Shown: piece by piece, positions 12,501-24,600 of the stretch
Layout of the letters: each line of letters opens with the position of its first letter
Numbering within the stretch: the first letter of the stretch is position 1
Program-made: the position numbers and the translations under genes
Source: Bryum argenteum
Lineage: Eukaryota; Streptophyta; Bryopsida; Bryales; Bryaceae
Length of the DNA: 64,000 nucleotides
Direction of reading: 5' to 3'
Assembly (NCBI GenBank): GCA_037043015.1
Contig: CM073329.1
Span: forward strand, 11,982,648-12,046,647
Notes under the pieces: generated by a model
What the model saw: the letters and a program-made list of their open reading frames with translations, nothing else
The model's database searches: none
What the model was told of the DNA's origin: nothing

Positions 12501-14681
12501 TGCATTGGGCTGAAGACCACGCGATTCCAGTTCCCTCCACAGAACTTCCACACCTTCAGGACTCTGCTCAGTCTGCAAAGGATTTGCACGTAGAAGATGT
12601 CTCAGAGATGCTTAACGGTAAACCTTCAAAATGAAGTGCAACGTGCTTAGTCTCCAGGATATGAAATAGCACTAGAACCTCCTCACATTAACCTCACTGT
12701 ATCCTCTACTCTCCTAACAACATATGGTCGGTTGACTGTTAACCCCCATTGCTGAAACAAAAGACACCAATACAAGAATGTGATAACAATCATTTCATCA
12801 GGAAATACATTATCATATGTCCTATGGAATTATTAGGAAATTTGCTATGTTCAACTCCGCAATGACAATCCACTTTCTCTATAAAGGTGAGTTGGATAAT
12901 ATACTTCGATCAAAATGTTGTAAATGGCAACATCGTGTTGGACTCCTGCTGCATCCATTTCCTGTCAAAGATGAAGAGAAAATTAGTATTTTATCTGCAA
13001 TATTCTACCAATGTAACAAAGAATTCAATTGTTTACGAGATAGCTATTTATCAGTATCAGTTGATGAGCGGGACACACAGTGACCAGACAGTAAAAACCT
13101 ATCACTTAAGTACACTGCTAGTTTAGGTAATGTGTCACGAATGTGGATGCATTTCGAATCCCAGATTTAAGTTTCAGAAGGAAGAGAGATACATACAGCA
13201 AGCAGCGCATAGGCCTCCTTCCGTTGATTTGAGGAACAATACCCCTGCAAAAGCTTAGAATAAACAAACACATTCACTGATGTCTCATTTGTGGCACGAG
13301 CTCTCTCCACTATTCGCTCTGCCACGTCCAGCGCCTTCTCGTTCACACAAACCTGCGGGCATTTTGTACTCTTTATCAGAAGATGATCTTGGTTATATAT
13401 ACAAGCAATCGAGAACTGTAAGCTTGAATAGGAAAAAGTGTGAAATTTTATAGAAGGGACAAAAACGTCTGGGGCTTCAGTCGCAGACAGTCAACACTGA
13501 CAAGTTTGACAACCAATACACACGCATCCAACAAGTTCAACTTAGTCATGCAAGTGAACTCAAGCAAAAGTATGTTCAGATATCGAATGTAATTCGTTGC
13601 AACGACTACACAATTGATTATATTCAAAGAGAGATAATACTTACAGTGACCGCAGCGGAGATGTGCATCGCATTCGGTGTTGTTCCACTTTCATGCATCA
13701 TATCTAAAATCTGCATAATTAGCCGAACTCTTTCAGATTTGGTGGATATTTCTTGTTGTACACTTGTCAGGAGCTTCAACCATTTCTTCTCTCTTAAAAT
13801 AATTGCGGTGGATGATTCCCCCTGTTCACGCACAGCCATGCAAGACATGAGAAATGATCATAGCATCACAAACAAGTAATCAAGCCTTCAAACATCGAAC
13901 CAAAATGCTGGACCGACTCGTATGACACGGAATCATATACTTTGACCCAGGAACTAAACGAGGTAAATTACATGCGTTGGTAAGGGACATATTTATTCGT
14001 GCAACAATTTGATTCGCCATCAGATTGTCCGTCCAAATCGTTTCTGGCATGCAACAAAGAAATTGCAGTGCTTACATGTGGAGACGAGTCTGCAATCAGA
14101 CTCTCCGCCCTTCTAATTATGATTTGAGTAGACGTTTCATCCCTCTCTCTGCCCACTTTTGATCTCCCAGGGAGAAACTTGCTTGCATTTCTGACTGCAA
14201 CCATCTTCGGGCTGTTGTCGCAACTGGTTTCTTTCACCACAGAATCCTCTTGGAGTATTGATCCAGCATTCATCTTCTTCTCTAACATCTCCTCACCCTT
14301 TTCGCCTCTAAGAGACCGATCCCTAGATTTTGCCTTGTTTACTGCTGGCTCGTTTGGCTTGCTTGTGGCCTTCTTGTCCATGTCCAGGAAAGTAGCCACA
14401 GCTTCTCTTATAGCGCCTTCATCACGACTTCTCTTCGCTGCAACAATGGGTTCGGTCTTCAAAGACACCATTCCTACTGTTTTTACATCATGGCTTTCAT
14501 CAACACCACAAGAACCATCACTAATTTTATTCCGCAAACGCAAAGTTTCTGCAGCTGGATAAAATCTGCCCCGGTCACATCCTAGGGCTTCCTTGAACAC
14601 CTTGTTGTAGGGTGAACGTACATCGTGCAGGTGATTCACGGACGCCGCTACTTGGGACGTCGGGGCTAATGTGTTGCCCAT
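6600..14681 (-). CDS. P-class pentatricopeptide repeat protein with VPS15-like N-terminus, 20 coding exons
   Basis: Exons from 5' to 3': 14681-14076, 13821-13645, 13352-13197, 12572-12490, 12113-11995, 11795-11628, 11450-11308, 10883-10767, 10444-10319, 9972-9885, 9761-9684, 9436-9285, 9128-9067, 8894-8859, 8582-8435, 8277-8156, 7910-7694, 7541-7476, 7214-7036, 6729-6600. Phases match at every joint, giving about 990 residues and a TAA stop, so the gene looks intact. PPR helices are clear from about residue 205 (for example YSKLLQGYC, then CGAIRCYGRAGQLG, FTFNSLLDAYANIGD, ISYNTAMDACIRGRG) and again near the end. There is no DYW or E domain. PPR proteins bind organelle RNA. Most plant PPR genes have few introns, so twenty exons is unusual. 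Intron 13 appears to be GC-AG. The first 39 residues resemble VPS15; residues 40-200 are low-complexity and basic. An AG directly before the ATG suggests an unseen upstream exon, so the start is the least certain part. Confidence 0.85.
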
Positions 14682-16500
14682 TCTGTACACACAAGTTGAA
14701 TCCTGATGCACAAAACAATTAAGATTGTCGCTTAAGTTCGTTTCCCTCCATCTTCAGTACTTTGCTCTCGGTTCTAACCAACTGCAGTACTGAATTGTGA
14801 CAATCCTCACGATGCCCTGCTGCAAGAATATACTCAGTACGCAATATCCATCTACTAAACTCAGTCATCCCACTTTCACCATAAAACCTCAAAATTCTTG
14901 AATGGCCTCGCACTCCTCCTTTCATGCCACAGGATCCTCAAACAATGATGCTGATTTCCATGCAGAAACTTGTAGGGATCCTTCTTCATTCATACTCTGC
15001 CAGAGCGAAGGTCGGTGTCATTTCAAGCACAGCTACGGAATTCAACATCCTACTCAATCAAATACTTGAATCTTTGAATTCAACAATCAATCTTTGTATC
15101 AAATTCTTCGAATCTTGCTCTTCATATTATTGAAGATCGTCAATCTCCTCATACAAAACTTCGCCATTCTTTTAGATCGCGGAACACTAACAAGGCGATT
15201 ACACCAAATCTATCCTTCCGTAAATGCACTTGTTGACCTCCACGAATTAGCAATTCACCTCCAAAAGAGAAAAGTACGTTTCCATAACTTTGAGATGAAA
15301 AGTCTATGAGGATATAAATTTAAAAGGCTACCGTAATCTCCGCAAACGTTGTTCCAGAAAAGACTACTACAGCTATCTCGATTCCATTGATAGAATTCGC
15401 GAACACTATTGAATCGAAAGAGTTAGTAGACTCAGGCTCGCAATGCGTCTTGACACTAGCATCCTCCGGTGCTTGTGGATAAGGTTGTCCAGATTTCCAA
15501 AAACAGACGAACATGTTCACTCGACGGAAATCATTCAGATTAAGAGCGACTTAGGATAGGAGGATTGATTTCTGAGAAGCACTATTGAAAGGAAACGATT
15601 CTGTTGGAGAAATCGGTTTACCTCAATGAGCTTGTTCTTTACCGCACCAAGCATTTGACAGCAGCAAAATTCTCAAAAATAATGCCATTTCGGATCGTTG
15701 CGATTCAATGCTGGCAATTCGAGCTCGAAAAATCCTTGCGCACACGAAAATGCGGGTGATTCTTCGCAGCGGCCGCCATCAACGTCACCTTGAGACTCGA
15801 TTTCAACGAAGAGCTTCACACCGGAGGGCGATGCCGGGGACTGGTCATCTTGCTTCTCTCTGAATCACACTAAATTCTTGCCCACGCTAATTACTCAGAT
15901 TTTATGAATTAGAATGCAGCTTAGTAATTGGTCAGTAATTAGGGGATAATTTTTGAAGAACACCAAATAAAGAGTTCACCTCCTGGGACGAGGTGACCTT
16001 ACTCACAAATTGCAGTTTGGTAATTGGTCAGTAATTAAATACCTTTCTTTCTTGGTATCGGAGGACGTGCGTACATACTAGTATTCTATAAAAGAAAAAG
16101 AAATCCATATTTGTTTTAAAATCAATGTGGATAGTGTTTTTTATCTGAATCTCTTTGGCTTTGTTTATTTTTCTCACTTGTTCACTCCACAAGGGAACAT
16201 GGAAATTTGAATTCTGAAATGATTATCTTGCTAACTTGAAATATGAAATGACTATGCTTTAGGGTCCTCCACTAGTGATATAACTCTAGAAATCCAATTG
16301 CAATCATGATTTCAAGTGTTTTTAGGTCTTGATATATAGAAAACAATAAGACACAAATGTACTTTCAAAATCTTTTAATTTCATTAGCATCTACCTGTAA
16401 ATGATATTATTTTAAGAAATAATCAACATTTGCTTACTTGCGTGGATTGAGTATACAACAATGAGCAGATTGAATTATAATTTATGTTATACTTGAAGGA
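14682..16500. other. Upstream region of the PPR gene
   Basis: The base before the PPR ATG is preceded by a good acceptor (GTGTGTACAG on the minus strand), so a 5' leader exon probably lies upstream, but I could not place it. A GC-rich patch at about 15740-15860 has the look of a transcription start region on the minus strand. A 26-bp near-identical direct repeat, containing TAATTGGTCAGTAATTA, occurs at about 15915-15943 and 16013-16040. Confidence 0.4.
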
Positions 16501-16535
16501 ATTACAATCGTATTGCAGAATATAGGGGTTGTAAG

Positions 16536-18932
16536 ATGAATTCAACTTCTAGAAAGCTAATGGCTCCAGGCTATCATTCAAGTCGTCCATTACCATTGCC
16601 GCCACCACCAGTTATGAATGAGAAGGGAGAATTTCCAATACCTATGGAAGATCCCAACTATCCAAAAGCCTTAGGAGATCCTGATTATCCGAAAGTGGTT
16701 TTCCATACAACTATGGGTGATATCACCTTCAAGGTAGTGTCTAGATTCTTTGAGCCAAATATAATAATTAGAAGATATCTTTGATTCCTTATGGTAAATA
16801 TTAGAGATATTAAAAAGCAAACCGTTCTTTTGTGATGCTATTGAGTAAATACGCTTATTGTGTTTGAGGTTTTAAAAAAGATTGAGTATGTTATCAAGGT
16901 ATGTATTTGTAGGGGAATCTTTGATATTTTTGATCATTTGTAATGTTATGATTGATCTTATCACCATAAAATATTCAAATGTACACTTTTTTTTACAACA
17001 AAGTCAATTAATTGTGAAAATCTAAACATTCTATATCATTTTATGAAAAACTAACAAGTTATGCCTATTTCAATATCTTGTAAGAGAGTAGTTTGTAAGA
17101 TTTTCTTCAATAAGTTAGCATAAAAAATACCAATAAATTCAAAAAGAGCCTCAAATCCTCATGTTTGTGTTGTGGTTTAACAAGAGTACCTAAAATATTA
17201 CTAATATGTCATTCTATATGGTCCTTCTAAAAAGCTCTGATTAACATGATCAAGCAAAATATTTCACTAACCTTTATTATATGATTATCTTGATAAACAT
17301 ATATATATAAATATTCATCTATAAAATAAAGATTCAAATTGCATCAAATCAACAAGTATCATATAGCAAACTTAGTGTTGTTTTATACAACAAGTTGCAA
17401 CAATATTTTATTTAGAAGTTATATTCTTGAGTCAATATAGTTAAACTATTTTTTGTAATTTCAGTTGTATATGTTACAAACACGTAACACGGCAAGAAAT
17501 TTTTGGAGCTTGCAAGAAGGGCCTACTACAACAATGTTTCTTTCCATCGTGTCATCAAGGTTGGCTAACGAACCGAGGTACTTGAAGTGATAAATTTTGG
17601 AAATTCTCTAATGTGCTAGCCAAAGCTAGCTACGGGCTCTTGTCCGATTTTTAAATTCTATTATTGTCAAATTCTACTTTTATTTTTGATAAAGAATCTC
17701 TCAAAAACTAGATATAGAATGCTGACACATGATTACATTCACATATAGTGGATAATGACTAAACAAATTTTTTTGATATGATGTTACTTCAATAAACTTT
17801 GGCACTTGTGACAGGGTTTTATGATTCAAAGCGGAGATCCAACAGGTACAGGAAGAGGTGGTGAATCAATCTATGGGTATCCATATACTAAAAAAAATGT
17901 AAATATTAACTATATTTTCTCCAAGTATTGTAGCTCTTATTTAAGTACCAACACTATAGTCACAAGCACTTTCATCACATTGTCGCTTATCTTTCAGCCC
18001 AAAAAATCACAAGGAAATACATTAACTAAAAAAATAAATGCTGTCTGCAAATAAAATCACAAATGACACTATTAACATATGTCTATTGTTTGATTAGAGG
18101 AAGATTTGAGGATGACGTCAAAAGAGAATTAAGGCATACTAGAGCAGGATTATTGACCATGGCAAATGCGGGGCCAAATACCAATGGCAGTCAATTCATT
18201 ATCACTCTTGCTCCTACACCTTGGTTAGATTGTACGTCTTTATATCAACTCAAATCCTAAAAAACAAACATTTTGAGGATTACTTCTATAAGAAAGATGA
18301 CACATTTAACTACTTCTGGACTGAAAGCAGTCCAGAAGTAAGGCAACGAGGAATCCCCCATACTCATGTGAGTAAGATATAGTGTGAACTGGAAAATGTA
18401 AAATCGGGGGACCCCTTTAGAGAATATAAAGATACTCACATCCCCGATGTAGATTTTCAGTTAGTGTAATGATCATTCCACAAAATTGTAATTTCCAAAA
18501 TCTGTTGTAGTTTAGAATACGTGAATGAGTCCGGTTTTAGTCAAATGTAGCATAAAGTAAATCGCAAGGATTTCAATATTTAAAACTATGCACATGTACA
18601 TACAATATTTGGTGAAGTTATCAAAGGGGCGGATGTGGTAAGACGCATAGCCATGCAAGAGGTTGATAAACTTGATAGGTAAACAAGTCTATCATTCAAA
18701 TTTTGAGATATTTTGAAGTTTACTTATTTTAAGATTCAAGTTTCAGTAATTTTTATTAGAGATAATGTTTTTGGTTCATTCATAACTTCTTCAATAAGAT
18801 TAAACTTTCCATGTAATCTCAACTATTATTCTCAAACATCATAGGCCAATTCATGATGTAAGAATCCTAAAAACAAGAATTATTGATGAATTTGGACGAG
18901 GTGATTTGGGAGATCCACTTCCACCGTGGTAA
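16536..18932 (+). pseudogene. Cyclophilin-type peptidyl-prolyl isomerase, apparently decayed
   Basis: Six exon-like blocks line up with a PPIL1/CYP18-2-like cyclophilin: 16536-16733 (proline-rich N-terminal extension, then VVFHTTMGDITFK), 17465-17559, 17815-17876 (GFMIQSGDPTGTGRGGESIY), 18098-18231 ([30 protein letters not shown]), about 18600-18678 (IFGEVIKGADVVRRIAMQEV) and 18845-18932 (RPIHDVRILKTR plus a 19-residue tail ending PLPPW). Cyclophilins isomerise X-Pro bonds. Block 2 reads NFLELARRAYYNNVSFHRVIK only if one base is added: its length of 95 is one short of the expected 96. Block 5 has no AG acceptor where GKHTIFG should begin. Several otherwise conserved residues after LY are changed. 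Together these suggest a decayed intron-containing copy. A sequence error plus an unusual splice is the alternative. Confidence 0.75.
18311..18340. repeat. Perfect 13-bp inverted repeat with 4-base loop
   Basis: TACTTCTGGACTG is followed by AAAG and the exact reverse complement. It sits between blocks 4 and 5 of the cyclophilin locus. It could fold as a hairpin in RNA or mark the centre of a small foldback element; no wider symmetry is clear. Confidence 0.7.
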
Positions 18933-19538
18933 ATTTGCAATGGTGAAGAATGTTAGGAAGCATAATTAGTGAATCAGAAAAATAAGATAAATTAAGTAGT
19001 CAATTGTATAATTGGAAAAATGAACATCCAAAAGCACTAGAAGAATTGGTGGTTGTGTTTAAGAAATGCACTAGAGTTAAAGAATAAGGATATAGGCTAG
19101 ATATACATATATGATAAATAAAATCCAATTTTAGTATTTATATCTATTTTTAATTCATCAAATGGTTATTCCTTGTAATAAGGTAGTGTATATAATCCAT
19201 AAAACAAAAAGTGTAAACTTGATCATATATTACAATAATTTAAAACATTGTTTGTTGCATTTATTTTCAAATGTTACTAGTATGTTCTTGCCGCGTTGCC
19301 GCGCTTGCTTTAATACTTTGAGGATGCCCCTCTTGTTCTTTTGCTAAATGTAAAATTAGGTCATTTTTGTTATTATTGGTGATTTGGGGGTCATAATTAC
19401 TTAAAAATTCAATATCTTGGGATTCGTCGATTTGTTTCACTATTTGATCGTTTTCCACAATTTCTTAAAAAAACCCAATTTTCACAACCACCTCCTGTGG
19501 ATCGATCCTACGGACACTACTCAACATCAAATTGTCAC

Positions 19539-19576
<38 letters not shown>

Positions 19577-20900
19577 CAAAACACAACAAAACAAAACACA
19601 AAGGATAGAACATAACACAAGACAATGGAATGGAACGGAACGAAACGCAACAAAACGCAATGCACCAAACCAAAATGCAACAAAGCAAACTAAAACAAAT
19701 TGAACCAAATAAGACTAAACCAAAACCAAAACGGAACCAAACCCATCAGAAATGGAAACGGAATTTTTAACAGAAATTAAACAAAACAAAACACCTCCAT
19801 ATAACCTACTAGGATGCAGTAAGTAATGTTAAAATATCAGTCAAACTTTATGATATGACACTAGTAGAAGTAGTTTACGCTTGTTCGGTTCTTGGAGGCT
19901 ATTTCTAAAAGATACATTTTTTCTACTACTGTAAAAACCACACTATTGAAGAAAATATTACATAACTCACAAACTGTAAACTATCATTTTGCATCAAAAT
20001 TGGGGAGTTTTAAGGTTTAAAAAAGAAAATGGATGCAAGTTTACTTAAAATTTAGTTTCCGTGCTCATATTTAAAAAAATTAATTAAAATTCTAGAAAAC
20101 CCATCTTCTTGGAATTTGATTGGTTGAAAGAACTATAGCTTGTTGTTAGATATTCAACCATAAGATCTTGAAGTTAAATTACGAAGAGTGCTTTTGTGTC
20201 CTCAATATGATCATGTCCCCACTAACAAAATATAGGGGTTGTATAAGGAAGCCAATAAATGCCCAAAAATGTTGTAACACACTTTAGTAACAAATTTTCA
20301 CCTTCAAAGTATACCTTCATTTTTACTACACACTTGTTTCTCTTGAGACAAAATATGAAAGGTTTCTTACAAATTCAAGTAAAGGAGAAACTATTTAAAA
20401 TAGTGAAAAAGACACAAGGAACATAGAGTGTTCAAAAAACAAATGCTTGGGCATTTGGGAATCCCTAAAATTTGTAAATGAAAATATATTATATATTGTA
20501 TAGGCACAACAAGTTGCAATTAAGATTATTTATATTATATTATATTATATTTATGCAATTGATGATTAATTAATTGATTAAGTATGAGAATTGAAAATTC
20601 CCTCAAATACTTAAGAGCCTACTTACATGAGCTATTGGCCTTTTTAAAGTAATATTGGGCACTATCAACACTTAATTTAATGCTTGCCAAATAATCTGTA
20701 ATGTTATATAAACAAAATCTTGTTAAATATACAAGAAATATTCCAATTGAAGTATCTATTGAAGCTATGAGTGAAGTTGGTTTGTGAAAACCTATCAAGC
20801 ATAGGAAATAAAAGTAATGACCAAAAAGCCTTAAGTATCTTGTGAATTGCTACTCTGGAGCATGAGTTTGAGCAAAGATGGGTTGGTGCTCCTCTGTTCA
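18933..20900. other. Gene-free AT-rich stretch with A-tract
   Basis: No gene is supported. At about 19542-19570 there is a run of some 28 A residues, followed to about 19800 by a degenerate low-complexity region of AACAAAAC and GGAACGAAAC-type units that makes spurious lysine- or phenylalanine-rich frames. A short TATAT(TA)-type run lies near 20528-20552. The remainder is unremarkable AT-rich sequence. Confidence 0.6.
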
Positions 20901-20903
20901 CAC

Positions 20904-21095
20904 GAGTACGAGGAGGTGGCAATCACACGTCATGTACAAAAGAGGTAGGAAGTCTTATTGTCAACATGAGTACGAGGAGGTGGCAATCACACGTCAGGTA
21001 GAAAACATGTTCAAAGTCTCAATATCAACTTGAGTACGAGGAGGTGGCGATCACACGTAATGGACAAAGTCTTGTTGTCAAGGGGGATTGAATGA
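20904..21095. repeat. Three tandem copies of a 64-bp unit
   Basis: GAGTACGAGGAGGTGGC followed by A/GATCACACGT starts at 20904, 20968 and 21032, a constant spacing of 64 bp. The rest of the unit (for example AGTCTTATTGTCAA) is also repeated with changes. It lies about 600 bp upstream of the VPS15 start. It is a minisatellite of unknown role. Confidence 0.8.
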
Positions 21096-21483
21096 GATTG
21101 AATAATCATGATTATCCTTTTGGATAAATATAACCTTTTCACAGAGCACGTCAAAAGTCTCCTTCACGAACCTCCTCACCTAGGAGTTGTAAGTTTACGT
21201 TCAAAAAGCACCGACACACGACTGGAACTAGATTCTCCCCCGCTTTGCATGTAAAGATGCACTATCATAGTGTCAAAACCAAACATTAGAATCCAAAAAT
21301 AGTGAAAAAAAACTTTGTAAGTAAAATAGCGAGATTAATTATTTGAAAGTGATCACTTCTTCTAGAGTTGGTCATAGTTGAATGCTCTCAAAGTGGTGGA
21401 GTAGCGGAGGCGGTTGGCGTTCAACAGACGTTGACGCAGACGCCGGGCTACGTCAGGCTCCTCTTCGCGGAAGGCGGAGCAGT

Positions 21484-21592
21484 CTACTTCGCTACGTCGT
21501 TTTTATTGAAGAGAAGCGGAATTGAGGAGGCGAGGGCGGGGCAATCTACTTCGCTACGTCGTTTACATTAAAGAGAAGCGGAATTGAGGAGG
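21484..21592. repeat. 62-bp tandem duplication in the VPS15 upstream region
   Basis: CTACTTCGCTACGTCGTTT, then an A/T-rich spacer, then AGAGAAGCGGAATTGAGGAGG, occurs at 21484 and again at 21546. The segment is GC-rich compared with its surroundings and lies 80-190 bp before the VPS15 ATG, so it is part of the promoter or 5' leader. Confidence 0.75.
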
Positions 21593-21672
21593 AGGAGGAG
21601 TTTTAACATAGGTCTAGGGTTTTGCGATTGTGATGAGATTGATCGGCATTGATTTGAGCTAAAGGGCGCAGG

Positions 21673-24600
21673 ATGGGAAACAAATTGGCCCGGACGACGC
21701 AACAGTCGGCGTCGGAGTACTATCTGCACGATTTGCCCTCTTCCTACAACTTAGTGTTGAAGGAGGCTCTTGGAGGTGGTCGTTTCTTGAAATCAGTCCT
21801 TTGTGTCCACGATGAGGGGCTGTTGCTTGTGAAGGTGTACTTCAAGCGAGGCGAATCTCCTGACTTGAAGGTTTGTTCATTCGCTGATTTTTATGAATTT
21901 CATATTATTTTCTTTCTGTGCGTGAATTGATTATTACCTCGGTGATGTGTGCAATTAGGAGTATGAGAGGAAATTACATGATATTCGTGATAAGCTGAAG
22001 GACATCGAGCACTCGCATGTTTGGCCTTTTCAAGTGAGAATCTCGTATCACTCTGTTTTTATTTTTACAATTTTGCAAGCAGGTTTCAGTTTAATGTTCT
22101 CTCGCACCACCTTCAGTCGTTTTGTGGATTTGAACCCTAACGTCTTCGTGAATGTTATTTCTTGTCAGAGTCCAATCTCTTTGGTCTTTTTTGTTTCTTT
22201 CACTAATTTCACTGTCTTTGCCTTGATTGTAATAGCACTGGCTTGAGACCGATAAGGCAGCGTACTTGCTACGGCAATACTTTTTCAGTAATTTGCATGA
22301 CCGCATCAGCACTCGTCCATTTCTGAGCTTGATCGAGAAGAAGTGGATCGCCTTCCAGGTATTTGCCGCATCAATCGTATGATATAATCAATGAGCTGAA
22401 ACTGTTGTCTTTGATGTGTAACATTTCGTTCCTTTGCTGATTTTTAGGTCGTCTCTTGCTGTTAGAAGCCTGTATCCTCACTGCTGCGCTGGTTTTTGCA
22501 GCTGCTGCAAGCTTTGAAGCAAAGTCATGAGCGTAAAGTTTGCCATGGTATTGTCCTTAACACACTGTATATGTTATGGCTGTACCCTGATGGCATGTTG
22601 ATGTTCAGTGATGTTGGATGATCGCAATATTACTTTGATCTTCATGCAGTTTTGATGTTTTTTTGAAGCTTAACGTTGTTAGATTCATTTGTATGTGAGA
22701 TGTAAACCCTTATTGTATCCAATTGTAATCACTTTACGGCTGCTGCAGGTGACATAAAATGCGAGAATGTTTTGGTTACTTCATGGAATTGGGTATATTT
22801 AGCAGACTACTATGGGTCTCTGAAGCCTACCTTATTGCCGGCGGACAATCCGGCCGACTTTTCCTTCTTTTTTGATACAGGAGGTCGGCGACGATGTTAT
22901 TTAGCTCCCGAGGTTTGTATGCTTTTCTTTGTAATTTACTTCTGGGGTGCATATCTGGCGAATATAATGCCTTGCTCAGTATAATGTCTCAAGCTACTAC
23001 ATGACACCTCCTTCCTTTGTTCGTGTTCTAGATCCGGTCTTATCTGGCCAGGTACCATTTCTGAAGTCATGTAGGTTCCTGTGAGGATGAAACATTTGAC
23101 GTTGAAATGCGGTCAGATCGGTCAGACTTGTTGAGATTGGGATATCGATAACGCATGACAAGTCTTCCATTTTCGAGTTTCCAAACTTTTGCTTTCAAGT
23201 CTGGTCTTAAAAAAAAGTTTTGACTCTTCCTTTTAGTATCTGTTGTTTCATCAAGTGGAACCTTTTTAGACCCAAGGACATGGAAGACTGATAGCTCTGT
23301 TTGTTCATCCAGCGATTCCATGAAGGAAATGTCGACTCAGTTGCGACTTCCGATGCTACTTTAACACCCGCAATGGACATCTTTTCTGCTGGGTGTGTTA
23401 ATCGTTATCTGCACTTTCTACATGATGTTGGTCGTTATATTGAACAGATGTTATTAATCATCAACGCTTTCGAGATTTTTCTCTCAAGTACACTTTTCTA
23501 TGTGGGACTTCCCACTTGTTAATGAAGCTATGGTGGTGCGTTGTTGGGGGGATCAGGTGTGTTATAGGCGAGATGTTCTTGGAGGGAAAAGCGCTGTTTG
23601 ATTTGTCTCAGCTTCTAGCTTATCGCCAGGGAAAATATGATCCTCGCCCATCTCTCGAGAAGGTGAGGCACCCACCTGAAAGCGTTTCTTCCTGATGCTA
23701 CCTTGAATAGTTTCACAGAAATTGGTAGTGTTATCTTGCTGCCGTTGTCTCTTCAAATGGCGACGGAACATATTGGCAACTTGTTGTAGTCCATCGTGGT
23801 AACGTACTCTATATTCTGAGGCGCTTTTACATTTCTCTGTTGTGCTCTTGGAAGGTTTGATCTGGTGTTTCAACATTTTGAGAGGAAAAATAGAAGATCT
23901 CTTGTTAAGGGTGTCACTTGCATGGCAGATTCCAGATGCAGGAGTCCGTGACATGATTCTGGACATGATCAACGTTGTTCCTGAAAAGCGGTCATCTGCA
24001 GATCAGTACTTAAAGACGTGGTGTCCTCGAGTATTTCCAGATTACTTCTCTCCATTATTGCACGACTTCTTCTCTTGCCTTGTTCCTTTGGACACAGACA
24101 ATCGAGTAAGTCTCTTTTATCCCTGGTTCTGATTTGATTGTACTAGTGTCGGATATTGCATGCGGAGTACTTTTTAGTTTTTATGCTCATATTGTTATTG
24201 TATCTATGCTCTGTATAGGTTGCTGTTGCACAAAGTTTTTTCCCCGAAATTCGCAAACAAATGCTTGCCGATTCTCGAAGGAGGCAGTCACGGGAAGCAG
24301 GTGGCATCGCTGATCTGGTGTCCCCAAGGAGGCTTCCTTCATCACCTTCTGGGAAGAAGGAAGATTCACGTTCGGGGAACTTCATTGTTGACGAACCATT
24401 TACTGCTGCTGATTCAGGAGGACCGTTTAGTCCAACCAGGCCCCTGCTCCGATCGGCGTCTTCCCATCGCATCAAAGCAGCTGCGGTGGCTATGGCTGAG
24501 GCCGGTTCAGCTATTGAGGAAGTAGTTACCGAAGAGGTAAGGGATTCACCAATCAAAGGTTTTATTAATATGAGACTCTGGATCTGTTTGATGTAAGTGG

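Noticed and set aside
19417-19683. Lysine-rich and phenylalanine-rich frames
   Set aside because: They come from the A-tract and the following low-complexity run, not from a gene.
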